Assembly (NCBI GenBank): GCA_031283785.1
Contig: JAITBC010000245.1
Span: 1 to 7,492, forward strand
Reading direction: 5' to 3'
Length of the DNA stretch: 7,492 nt
From: Tannerella sp.
GTDB lineage: Bacteria; Bacteroidota; Bacteroidia; Bacteroidales; Tannerellaceae
A program made the position numbers and the translations under genes. How positions within the stretch are numbered: the stretch's first letter is position 1; the number at the start of each line of letters is the position of its first letter. The notes below the pieces were generated by a model. It was not told the DNA's origin, ran no database searches, and saw only the letters and a program-made list of their open reading frames with translations. Below, piece by piece: positions 1-7,323 of the stretch.

Positions 1-1
1 A

Positions 2-610
2 AGCATCATATTAAGCGACGGCACGAAGATTTGGCTTAATTCCGGCAGCCGGCTGATTTACCCGTCCGTTTTCGACGGCAAAACAAGGGAAATCTTTGTC
101 GAGGGTGAAATATTCCTCGAAGTATCCGTGAATCGCGAGAAACCGTTTGTGGTAAAGACAAGCGAATTGGTAACGGAAGTTTTGGGGACAAATTTCAATA
201 TAAACGCTTATCAGGATGAAAAGAATCATTCCGTAGTCCTCGTGACGGGCTCCGTTGCGGTAAAAAACAAAACCGGCAAGACGCCTGCAGCGCTGAAACC
301 CAATCAGATATATGACTATGATACCGACGGGAGACAATACAGCGTCCGAGAGGTCGATATCTACGACTATATTTGCTGGAAATACGGTTTTTTCCATTTC
401 ACCAACGAAGAACTGCCCACAGTGCTTGAACGCCTGCACAAATATTACAACATTGACATTGTATACGAAAGACAACATTTTGCCGGCACAACGGTCAGCG
501 GCAAACTCGACTTGAAAGACAACATCGGGAACGTCCTTAGTTCGGTAGCCCTGACGGGTGATTTTCAATACGAGATGAGAGATAATAAAATAATAATAAC
601 AAAAAAATGA
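2..610 (+). CDS. FecR-family anti-sigma factor, 3' part (5' end outside window)
   Basis: This is a partial gene with 202 codons visible and no start codon. The frame is open from base 2; a GTG at 128 could be read as a start but lies inside the FecR domain, so it is not the real one. The first ~100 visible residues match the FecR domain: L-S-D-G-T-K-I-W-L-N-S-G-S near the edge, then G-K-T-R-E-I-F-V-E-G-E, and V-L-G-T-N-F-N-I-N-A-Y. The last ~70 residues match DUF4974, with F-T-N-E-E-L-P near its start and S-G-K-L-D-L in the middle. Proteins of this kind are inner-membrane anti-sigma factors that receive a signal from a TonB-dependent transducer and control an ECF sigma factor. The membrane segment and sigma-binding N-terminus would lie upstream of the window. 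Usually a SusC-like receptor gene follows; here a GH92 gene does, 73 bp downstream on the same strand. The family call is secure; the signal and partner sigma factor are unknown. Confidence 0.93.
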   Translation, partial: SIILSDGTKIWLNSGSRLIYPSVFDGKTREIFVEGEIFLEVSVNREKPFVVKTSELVTEVLGTNFNINAYQDEKNHSVVLVTGSVAVKNKTGKTPAALKPNQIYDYDTDGRQYSVREVDIYDYICWKYGFFHFTNEELPTVLERLHKYYNIDIVYERQHFAGTTVSGKLDLKDNIGNVLSSVALTGDFQYEMRDNKIIITKK

Positions 611-683
611 AATTGATGCCCCCGTGAAATAAAATCAGTCCCCTGCCGTTATTACAAATGGAATCATATAAAAATTCAGAACA
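611..683 (+). other. Intergenic spacer between the fecR-like gene and the GH92 gene
   Basis: This is a 73-bp AT-rich gap with no convincing hairpin terminator and no good TAnnTTTG promoter element. The nearest candidate, TACAAATG at 653-660, has two mismatches in the TTTG part and no TTTG about 20 bp upstream. The simplest reading is that the two genes are co-transcribed, but a weak or sigma-specific ECF promoter cannot be excluded. Confidence 0.4.
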
Positions 684-3038
684 ATGCGAAATCTTAAATC
701 TCAATTGACAGTAGCCATAATGTTTATCGGTACCGGCTTGCCGGAAGTTGCCGGAGGCAAAGAAAATCCTGCCGACCTGGCAAATCCCCTGATCGACACC
801 CACAAGCCGCGCTATGATTATTTTGTTTCGGCAGCGATACCGTTTGGAATGGTTGCGTTAAGTCCGGACACGAAACACGGAGATCTCTGGAACTCCGGCT
901 ACCGGTATGACGACCGGCATATCCTCAACTTCTCGCATGTGCATAATGCGCAAACAGCCGGTATACCGGTCATGCCGGTAACAGGAGCCTGCCGGGGGAA
1001 CCTCGGCCTGGAAGCAAACAAATCGGCGTTCAGCCACGAGAAGGAAACCGTAAAATTAGGATATCACAAAGTGTTCCTGGAAGACTACGGCATCACGGCC
1101 GAATTAACGGCTACCTGCCGGGTCGGCATGCATCGTTATACATTCCCGGAAACGGAGGAAAGCCACATTCTGTTTGACCTTGGCGCCGCATTGGGGCCGA
1201 CAGCGATGTCGTACGCATGGGTCAGGAAAAACGGAAATTCGACGATAGAAGGTTACTCGGTCATGTCTCCGACCGGAAGAAGGAAAAAGCCGTTCATCGT
1301 CTATTTTGTCGCTCAATTCGACAAACCTTTTGCAGTTTTTTCCGGCTGGAAAAACGGCACGTTGAACGATACCTCCTCCGACCTGATCGAAGGAGAACAT
1401 TGCGGCGCTTTTGTATCTTACGGGAAGATGAAAGAAGGCGAACAACTTAAAATAAAAGTAGCCGTTTCTTACGTGAGCATTCAACAGGCCGCGAAAAACA
1501 TGGAAGCCGAGTTGCCGCACTGGGACTTTGACAACGTGGTACAGTCGGCCGAAAAAGCATGGAATGACTATCTTGGACGAATAACGGTTGAAGGAGGGAC
1601 AACCGAACAGAGGATAAAACTGTATACCGATTTGATGCATACCGCCTCGAAGCGGATAGCCAGCGATGTGAGCGGTTCTTATGCTGACTGGACAGGTCCG
1701 CATCCTGTGGTTCGCCAATTACCAGCCGGCGCAGACGGGAATCCTGCCAGGCCGTTCCTGGAGGGCGACGGCCTGTGGGGGTCGCAATGGACACTGAACA
1801 TTCTTTGGGCGCTTGTTTATCCCGAATACGGCAATCAGATGGCTGAAACGTTTTTAGATTATTACCGGAATGCCGGCACTATGGACCGCTGTTCCTGGGG
1901 AAGCAACTTTACATATGTAATGGTAGGGGACCACGTGACGCCCCTGCTGGCAGCTCTCATGTCAACCGGAAGGGCGACTTTCGACCCGGAAACGGCCTAT
2001 GCCGCATCCTGCAAAAACGCTTTCCCCGGCGGCATCCGTGACCGTGCAGGCTACGAGACAGGACCAAATCCGGCGGGAGGAGGCATAGATCTGTATATAA
2101 GACTTGGGTATGTCCCGGTCGAAATCGTCAACAGGGGTGGAGGGATGCACCGTGGCGGAACAGCCATGACCCTCGAATATGCATATCAGGACTGGTGTCT
2201 TTCGCACATGGCTCGGATGTTGGGGAAAGCGGATGACGCCGCAATGTTTGCAAAACGTGCGGAAAACTGGAGAAATGTCTTCGACACTGCGACCGGATGG
2301 ACAAGGCCACGACATGAATCCGGCAAATGGATGGATGACTTTTCGCCCGTCGCCCTTGAGGGGAGCAAATTCAATTCACCCGGCTATATCGAAGGGAACT
2401 CGGCTACCTATTCGTTTTATGTACCCCATCAGATCGAAGAACTGATTAAAGCGATGGGAGGAGCCGACGCCTTTGTCAAACGCCTCGATTCCAGTTTTAT
2501 AAAAGCGGAACCCTATAAATTCATCACGCCTCACGGAGAACATGCCACCGGATGGATCGACTACGAAAACCAGCCGTCATGCCATATGGCACACCTTTTC
2601 AATTTTGCCGGAGCGCCATGGAAAACCCAATATTGGGTGCGGAAAGTAAACGAGATCACCTTCGGCGGAACAACGCCGTACAGCGGATACAACGGTGATG
2701 AAGACCAGGGGCAATTGGGCGCGCTCGGCGTATTGATGGCTATCGGACTGTTTGACGTACAGGGATGCGTGGGCGAAAATCCGGAATTGGAAATCACCAG
2801 CCCGCTGTTCGACAGAACCATAATTACGTTGCCCTCCCCCGGAGGAAGCGCCGCCGGACGGGAAAACTCGTTTGAAATCATTGTCAAACGGAAAAAAGCG
2901 GACGACGATATCTACATCCAAAAAGTCACCCTTAACGGGAAAAATCACCAAAGTATCCGATTCCCGGCAACCGATTTTATGAACGGCGGAAAACTTGAAA
3001 TCGAACTCGGCCCCAAACCCAACAAAAAAATGAAATAA
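684..3038 (+). CDS. Exported GH92-family glycosidase (putative alpha-mannosidase), divergent
   Basis: This 784-residue protein has the length of typical GH92 enzymes, which are calcium-dependent, inverting exo-alpha-mannosidases. The ATG at 684 is the first start after an in-frame TAA at 669. Residues 1 to ~24 look like a Sec signal (basic Asn-Leu-Lys, a hydrophobic stretch, then V-A-G) with no lipobox Cys, suggesting a periplasmic protein. The N-terminal beta-sandwich domain starts around residue 33 and contains P-F-G-M-V-A-L-S-P-D-T (53-63) and N-F-S-H-V-H (82-87). The helical catalytic domain runs from ~280 to ~690. Y-I-E-G-N (568-572) carries the expected general acid, Glu570. N-Q-P-S-C-H (629-634) and G-D-E-D-Q-G-Q (671-677) correspond to the canonical N-E-P-S-H-H and G-N-(D/E)-D-x-G-Q. 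The usual W-D-T-x-R motif reads W-G-S-Q-W (365-369), so substrate choice may differ. The family call is firm; mannosidase activity is inferred. Confidence 0.88.
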   Translation: MRNLKSQLTVAIMFIGTGLPEVAGGKENPADLANPLIDTHKPRYDYFVSAAIPFGMVALSPDTKHGDLWNSGYRYDDRHILNFSHVHNAQTAGIPVMPVTGACRGNLGLEANKSAFSHEKETVKLGYHKVFLEDYGITAELTATCRVGMHRYTFPETEESHILFDLGAALGPTAMSYAWVRKNGNSTIEGYSVMSPTGRRKKPFIVYFVAQFDKPFAVFSGWKNGTLNDTSSDLIEGEHCGAFVSYGKMKEGEQLKIKVAVSYVSIQQAAKNMEAELPHWDFDNVVQSAEKAWNDYLGRITVEGGTTEQRIKLYTDLMHTASKRIASDVSGSYADWTGPHPVVRQLPAGADGNPARPFLEGDGLWGSQWTLNILWALVYPEYGNQMAETFLDYYRNAGTMDRCSWGSNFTYVMVGDHVTPLLAALMSTGRATFDPETAYAASCKNAFPGGIRDRAGYETGPNPAGGGIDLYIRLGYVPVEIVNRGGGMHRGGTAMTLEYAYQDWCLSHMARMLGKADDAAMFAKRAENWRNVFDTATGWTRPRHESGKWMDDFSPVALEGSKFNSPGYIEGNSATYSFYVPHQIEELIKAMGGADAFVKRLDSSFIKAEPYKFITPHGEHATGWIDYENQPSCHMAHLFNFAGAPWKTQYWVRKVNEITFGGTTPYSGYNGDEDQGQLGALGVLMAIGLFDVQGCVGENPELEITSPLFDRTIITLPSPGGSAAGRENSFEIIVKRKKADDDIYIQKVTLNGKNHQSIRFPATDFMNGGKLEIELGPKPNKKMK

Positions 3039-3046
3039 CTGTTCGG

Positions 3047-3100
3047 AAAAAACTTACGGCTGGGGGGGCACACCGCAATCCGGCGATGAAGCCCCCCCCC
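3047..3100. terminator. Putative shared hairpin terminator with G7/C9 stem
   Basis: The convergent gene ends are separated by only 64 bp. GGGGGGGC (3062-3069) can pair with GCCCCCCC (3091-3098), giving a perfect 8-bp all-GC stem with a 21-nt loop; two more C follow. For the reverse-strand transcript a run of six U (complement of 3047-3052) comes 9 nt after the stem, which is later than ideal. For the forward-strand transcript only a weak U-rich stretch (GTTTATCTT) follows. The location and stem strength favour a bidirectional terminator, but neither tail is canonical. Confidence 0.55.
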
Positions 3101-3102
3101 GT

Positions 3103-4485
3103 TTATCTTCGTTCGTTATAAACGCCGATCTCGGCAATGACGGGCGGGGCTTCGGACTGTTCGAATGTTATTCTGATTTTGCTCCCCCACACTGCCGGAA
3201 ACCGTTCTATTTTTGTCTTCTTTTCATTTTCACCGGTAAGAAGTATTTTCCACCTGTTGTTTTCCATATATTCGATCCGATATTTACGAACGTTACCTCT
3301 CCGTCCTCCCTCATGAATGACGATCATGTTAAACGGCCGTTCACGTTCCAGTTCAAACTCAATCCATGCTTTTTCTACCGCCGGATTTGAGCGCCAAGAG
3401 GTGGTGAAATCGTCATCATTAGCAAAATCCATAATCGCCATGTCATTACTCCAGCTCGAATTGCTCGGCTTATATTTAATTATATTGGAAGAAATAACAG
3501 GCCCGTCGTTTGCAGGAAGCGGAACATAAGGTTCGGTATTTTTCCACAAGCGGCCTACTTCTTTTAAAACCTCGACGGCGTTTGCATCAATTAACCCGTC
3601 GCGATTCGGCGCAACATTCAGGATAAAATTGCAATAAACCTTGTTGAATGGGATAATATTTGCATTTACAATTTCTTCCGCCGTCTTTACCGGCGAGGAC
3701 GGGAAACTTTCTTTCCAGAACCAGTTATTGTTTATCGGCAAACAGGAAAGGGCCGGCAATCGGTTCGTTTCTTTCGATATATGCTGTCCCGCTCCCTGTT
3801 CATACGATTTGATATCGGTGTAAAATAAAGCGTCGGCAGGATATTTTGCGGCATTCAGGTCCATTAAAAGGCACTGCGGCTGAAGCGATTTGACTAAATG
3901 ATAAATCTCTTCAAAAGGGATTTCATCGTACGATATTCTTGACCACGGCGCATCCCAGCCATCAATAATCAATGCGGTTATCTCGCCATAGTTCGTCAGC
4001 AGTTCGGTAATCTGAGCTTTTATCATTTCCACATGCCGGGAATTTATCCAGCCCGGACGCAATTTATGATGCGTATCCAAAATCGAATAATATAACATTA
4101 CCTTCAGACCCTGCTTACGGAAAGCGTCCGCATATTCTTTTACGATATCGCGCTTACAGGGACTGTTCATCACATTATAATCCGTCGTTTTTGTATCCCA
4201 GATGCAGAATCCGCTATGATGTTTGGTCGTAAGGCAGCCGTATGACATGTTCGCCGCCTTAGCCGTTTCCGCCCACTGGCTACAATCCGGTTTCGACGGA
4301 TTGAAGATGCCGGGCGACGCTTCGGGATCCGCCCAGTCTTCATTCATATATGTCGGAATGTTATAGTGAATAAACATTCCAAAACGCAGATTTATAAATT
4401 TCTGCTGTAACTCATGCAGCGTTTGTGCATTTACCCCCGATAATAAACAAAAAAGCAACACAAATAAATTTCCGATAATTCTCAT
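3103..4485 (-). CDS. Exported GH29-family alpha-L-fucosidase-like enzyme with C-terminal discoidin-like domain
   Basis: GH29 enzymes are retaining alpha-L-fucosidases. I chose the ATG at 4485 (460 residues); a GTG at 4497 would add four residues but is a rarer start. From the ATG, residues 1-20 form a good signal peptide ending G-V-N-A before Q-T, cleaved by signal peptidase I; Phe precedes the only nearby Cys, so a lipobox is unlikely. Motifs, numbered from the ATG: R-F-G-M-F-I-H-Y (34-41), K-H-H-S-G-F (88-93), L-I-I-D-G-W-D (172-178) with Asp175 the likely nucleophile, and N-V-A-P-N-R-D-G (290-297). Residues ~340-460 resemble a discoidin/F5-8 type C (CBM32-like) domain, with F-T-T-S-W-R near its start and I-G-V-Y at its end. 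The gene follows xylE by 58 bp and has its own candidate promoter. H-Y-N replaces the common H-W-G and K-H-H-S-G-F the common K-H-H-D-G-F. Linkage specificity is unknown. Confidence 0.87.
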   Translation of the reverse strand: MRIIGNLFVLLFCLLSGVNAQTLHELQQKFINLRFGMFIHYNIPTYMNEDWADPEASPGIFNPSKPDCSQWAETAKAANMSYGCLTTKHHSGFCIWDTKTTDYNVMNSPCKRDIVKEYADAFRKQGLKVMLYYSILDTHHKLRPGWINSRHVEMIKAQITELLTNYGEITALIIDGWDAPWSRISYDEIPFEEIYHLVKSLQPQCLLMDLNAAKYPADALFYTDIKSYEQGAGQHISKETNRLPALSCLPINNNWFWKESFPSSPVKTAEEIVNANIIPFNKVYCNFILNVAPNRDGLIDANAVEVLKEVGRLWKNTEPYVPLPANDGPVISSNIIKYKPSNSSWSNDMAIMDFANDDDFTTSWRSNPAVEKAWIEFELERERPFNMIVIHEGGRRGNVRKYRIEYMENNRWKILLTGENEKKTKIERFPAVWGSKIRITFEQSEAPPVIAEIGVYNERR

Positions 4486-4525
4486 ACAATTTTTCACTTT
4501 ATAATGAATAAATAATTTGCCTGCA

Positions 4526-4557
4526 CAAAAATATCAATAAAAACTACTTTTTCCAAA
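4526..4557 (-). promoter_or_regulatory. Candidate Bacteroides-type promoter for the GH29 gene
   Basis: Read on the reverse strand, TTTG (complement of 4554-4557) is followed after exactly 20 bp by TATTTTTG (complement of 4526-4533). This matches the primary-sigma promoter consensus of Bacteroides, TTTG at -33 and TAnnTTTG at -7. The -33 element lies inside the last codons of xylE. Transcription would begin near 4520 and give a leader of about 35 nt before the ATG at 4485. The region is AT-rich, so a chance match is possible. Confidence 0.5.
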
Positions 4558-5935
4558 ACTTTTCAATTTCTTCCAGTGATTTCCCTTTTGTTTCGGGTAC
4601 TATCTTCCACACAAATAATGCGGAAAGAATCGCCATCACTCCGTAAAATCCATAGGTGAACGCGCTACTGAACTCCATCATTCCCGGATAGGTCGACGAT
4701 ATCAGGTAATTTGCCGCCCATTGCGCCGCAACGGCGACGGCAACCGCCTGGCCGCGAATCTTATTCGGGAACAGCTCGGATATATATACCCAGCAGATCG
4801 GCCCCCACGACATCATAAACGATGCGGTAAACAGGATGATGAAGATAAGCGTAAAAATACTTATGACATCAAAATATGACAGGACGGCAATCGCGATCAT
4901 ACCGGCGGCCATGCCGATCGAACCGGTGACGAGCAGCGGCTTGCGCCCCCATCTGTCGACCGTGACAATGGCTAATACCGTAAATATGACATTCACAAAT
5001 CCCATCACGATCGTTTGCAACATAGAGGCATCACGGGCGACGCCCATGCTTTCAAAAATACGCGGCGCGTAGTAGAGCGCTACGTTAATCCCCACAAATT
5101 GCTGAAACACGGATAGCAGGATGCCTGTAACAATAATCTTTTTACCGTATGAAAAAACTTTCGCTTTCGTCCTGTCGGCAATTGTGGACATTATCTCCCG
5201 CAGTATCTCTTCCGCCTGTTCTTTCGCCGTATTTATTTTTTCCAGAACGCTCAACGCTTTTTGTTCGTCATGCACCAGGGCCAGGTAGCGCGGAGTTTCG
5301 GGAACAAAGAACAGCAATACAAAAAATAATCCTGCCGGAATTGCTTCGGAGGCAAACATATAACGCCATCCGACCTCATTGATCCACGCTATTGTCTGAC
5401 CGTTTGCAATACCCCAGTTCACGAAGTACACGACAAGCATTCCAAATATAATTGCAAACTGATTAAACGACACAAGGCGTCCGCGTATTCCGGCCGGAGC
5501 GATCTCGCCGATATACGTCGGACATACTGCCGATGCAAGACCTACTCCTATCCCGCCCCATATACGGTAGAAATTAAACATGACAAGCAAACCTTCGGAC
5601 GGATTGCCTCTCTCGAAAAAAAGAAACTCGGGATAAGCGGAGCCCATGGCGGAGGTGAAGAATAAAAATCCGGCAATCTGTAGCGATCTTTTACGTCCTA
5701 ATCTGTTCGACAGGAAACCGGAAACAAGACCGCCGACGATACAGCCGATTAATGCGCTCGACACCGTTGCTCCATGCGCAAACGACCCCATGTCCAACGG
5801 CTTTATCAGATACGCCTGAATTGCTTTTTCCGCGCCTGAAATGACTGCCGTATCGTAACCGAAAAGCAATCCGCCGATAGTCGCAATAAGCGTTATTCCG
5901 AATATGTACGCTGAATTATACGTTTTGTTTTCCAT
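4544..5935 (-). CDS. xylE: D-xylose/proton symporter (MFS sugar porter family)
   Basis: This 463-residue inner-membrane protein has 12 predicted transmembrane helices and resembles E. coli XylE along its whole length, starting with the shared Y-N-S-x-Y-I-F and G-G-L-L-F-G-Y-D-T-A-V-I-S-G. Residues known from E. coli XylE to bind xylose or couple protons have counterparts: Asp28 (D27), Arg124 (R133), Glu144 (E153), Gln159 (Q168), Gln278, Gln279 and Asn284 (Q288, Q289, N294), Trp377 (W392), and Gln405 and Trp406 (Q415, W416). The sugar-porter signatures N-R-L-G-R-K (77-82), D-R-W-G-R-K (327-332) and P-E-T-K-G-K (447-452) are intact. It imports D-xylose with H+, supplying XylA. The ATG at 5935 lies 1 bp after the xylA TAA, which suggests tight translational coupling. 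It is slightly shorter than E. coli XylE (491), mainly in loops and the C-terminal tail. Xylose is the likely substrate because of both sequence and context. Confidence 0.95.
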   Translation of the reverse strand: MENKTYNSAYIFGITLIATIGGLLFGYDTAVISGAEKAIQAYLIKPLDMGSFAHGATVSSALIGCIVGGLVSGFLSNRLGRKRSLQIAGFLFFTSAMGSAYPEFLFFERGNPSEGLLVMFNFYRIWGGIGVGLASAVCPTYIGEIAPAGIRGRLVSFNQFAIIFGMLVVYFVNWGIANGQTIAWINEVGWRYMFASEAIPAGLFFVLLFFVPETPRYLALVHDEQKALSVLEKINTAKEQAEEILREIMSTIADRTKAKVFSYGKKIIVTGILLSVFQQFVGINVALYYAPRIFESMGVARDASMLQTIVMGFVNVIFTVLAIVTVDRWGRKPLLVTGSIGMAAGMIAIAVLSYFDVISIFTLIFIILFTASFMMSWGPICWVYISELFPNKIRGQAVAVAVAAQWAANYLISSTYPGMMEFSSAFTYGFYGVMAILSALFVWKIVPETKGKSLEEIEKFWKK

Positions 5936-5936
5936 G

Positions 5937-7253
5937 TTAAATATACATATTTACGATGGCTTCATACAATTCCTGTTTCCCGCTTATCTGGGCAGGTTCG
6001 CCGTTTTCTTTCGCACAGGCGACGATTTCTTCCATTGACAGCTTACCGTCTTCAAAGTCTTTACCTTTCCCCGTATCGAACGAAGCATAACGCTCGCTCA
6101 GCATCTTCCGGTACGGAGATTCCTCCAGAATAGCGGCTGCGGCCTCAAGAGCACGCGCAAAAACGTCCATACCGGCAATATGAGCGATGAAAATGTCTTC
6201 CAGGTCGGTGGAGTTACGACGGGTTTTTGCGTCAAAATTCGTGCCGCCACCTTGCAGACCGCCGTTTTTCAGGATCACGATCATTGCCTGCGTCAGTTCG
6301 TTCACATCAACCGGGAATTGATCCGTATCCCATCCGTTTTGATAATCGCCGCGGTTAGCATCGATCGAACCGAGCAATCCGGCATCTGCCGCACACTGAA
6401 GTTCATGTTCAAACGTATGACCGGCAAGCGTCGCATGGTTCACTTCTATGTTAAGTTTGAAATCTTTATCCAGACCGTATGCACGCAGGAATCCGATAAC
6501 CGTTTCCACATCTGCGTCATACTGATGCTTTGTCGGCTCCATAGGTTTCGGTTCTATCAGGAAAGTGCCGTTAAAACCTTTCGAACGGGCATAATCACGC
6601 GCCGTCTTCAACATCATGGCAAGATGTTCTTTTTCGCGTTTCATCTCCGTGTTTAACAGCGAAGAATACCCTTCGCGCCCACCCCAGAACACATAATTTT
6701 CGCCGCCAAGCTCTATCGTCGCATCGATTGCGTTTTTAATCTGTACGGCAGCACGCGCAACGACATTGAAATCGGGATTCGTAGCCGCCCCGTTCATATA
6801 ACGTTTATGTCCGAACACATTCGCCGTACCCCATAACAGCTTGATACCCGTCTCTTCCTGTTTTTGTTTTGCGTAAGCAACAATCGCTTTCAGGTTGGCT
6901 TCATACTCTTCGATAGAGTCCCCCTCGGAAATAAAATCGATGTCATGGAAACAGTAATATTCAATGCCTGTCTTCTGCATAAACTCGAATCCTGCATCCA
7001 TACGCTGTCTGGCTATCTCCAATGCCGAATCGCCCTTCGCCCACGGGAATGTCTTGCTTCCGCCGCCAAACGGATCGCTACCTTCCGCACAAAGCGTGTG
7101 CCACCATGCCATCGAAAATTTAAACCACTCTTTCATTTTCTTTCCATAAACCGTTTTTTCCGGATCGTAATACCGGAATGCCAATGGATTTCTACTTTCT
7201 TTTCCTTCAAATTTAATCTTTCCCACCATAGGAAAATACGTTTTTGTTGCCAT
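5937..7253 (-). CDS. xylA: Xylose isomerase (EC 5.3.1.5)
   Basis: This complete 438-residue cytoplasmic enzyme interconverts D-xylose and D-xylulose, using two divalent metal ions. Its length and long N-terminal segment before the barrel (~50 residues) place it in class II, with E. coli and Bacteroides enzymes. Visible active-site motifs are F-H-D-I-D (102-106, catalytic His103 and Asp106), W-G-G-R-E-G (190-195), I-E-P-K-P (233-237, metal ligand Glu234 and Lys236), I-E-V-N-H (269-273, Glu270 and His273), I-D-A-N-R-G-D (297-303, Asp298), W-D-T-D-Q-F-P (308-314, Asp309 and Asp311) and N-F-D-A-K-T-R-R (339-346, Asp341). No key residue is missing. The ATG at 7253 gives the expected N-terminus and is preceded by an A-rich stretch, not a Shine-Dalgarno sequence. 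The gene lies between xylB (70 bp upstream) and xylE (1 bp downstream). Confidence 0.98.
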   Translation of the reverse strand: MATKTYFPMVGKIKFEGKESRNPLAFRYYDPEKTVYGKKMKEWFKFSMAWWHTLCAEGSDPFGGGSKTFPWAKGDSALEIARQRMDAGFEFMQKTGIEYYCFHDIDFISEGDSIEEYEANLKAIVAYAKQKQEETGIKLLWGTANVFGHKRYMNGAATNPDFNVVARAAVQIKNAIDATIELGGENYVFWGGREGYSSLLNTEMKREKEHLAMMLKTARDYARSKGFNGTFLIEPKPMEPTKHQYDADVETVIGFLRAYGLDKDFKLNIEVNHATLAGHTFEHELQCAADAGLLGSIDANRGDYQNGWDTDQFPVDVNELTQAMIVILKNGGLQGGGTNFDAKTRRNSTDLEDIFIAHIAGMDVFARALEAAAAILEESPYRKMLSERYASFDTGKGKDFEDGKLSMEEIVACAKENGEPAQISGKQELYEAIVNMYI

Positions 7254-7323
7254 AATTTTTTCTTGTTTTTAATCAATTAATAATCTTTTATTCAGTGATT
7301 CGCGTATCTGTTTTTTTCCCTTC
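7254..7323 (-). other. xylB-xylA intergenic spacer
   Basis: This is a 70-bp AT-rich gap. On the reverse strand I see no TAnnTTTG element with a correctly placed TTTG and no GC-rich hairpin with a U tract. A 5-bp inverted repeat (TTAAT-CA-ATTAA, 7269-7280) is too short and AT-rich to read as a site. Read-through from xylB into xylA is the simplest interpretation. Confidence 0.4.

Noticed and set aside
11..568. A 185-codon reverse-strand open frame opposite the FecR gene
   Set aside because: It lies fully antisense to a strong FecR/DUF4974 match and shows no recognisable domain of its own.
128..610. A GTG at 128 as the start of a short 160-residue regulator
   Set aside because: The same frame is open upstream to base 2 and the upstream codons encode conserved FecR-domain sequence, so the gene begins before the window.
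611..683. A promoter for the GH92 gene in the spacer after fecR
   Set aside because: No TAnnTTTG element with a TTTG at the right distance is present; TACAAATG at 653-660 has two mismatches.
1104..2951. Several reverse-strand open frames of 60-204 codons inside the GH92 gene
   Set aside because: They are antisense to a continuous conserved coding frame, rich in Arg, Cys, His and Ser as expected of shadow frames, and match no family I recognise.
4486..4497. A GTG at 4497 as the start of the GH29 gene
   Set aside because: The ATG at 4485 is a more common start, gives a clean signal peptide and fits the candidate promoter spacing; GTG adds only four residues and cannot be fully excluded.
6180..7280. 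Forward-strand open frames of 138 and 158 codons opposite xylA
   Set aside because: They oppose a fully conserved xylose isomerase and have shadow-frame composition.
7269..7280. TTAAT-CA-ATTAA inverted repeat before xylA as an operator
   Set aside because: Five-base arms made only of A and T are expected by chance in such an AT-rich gap.
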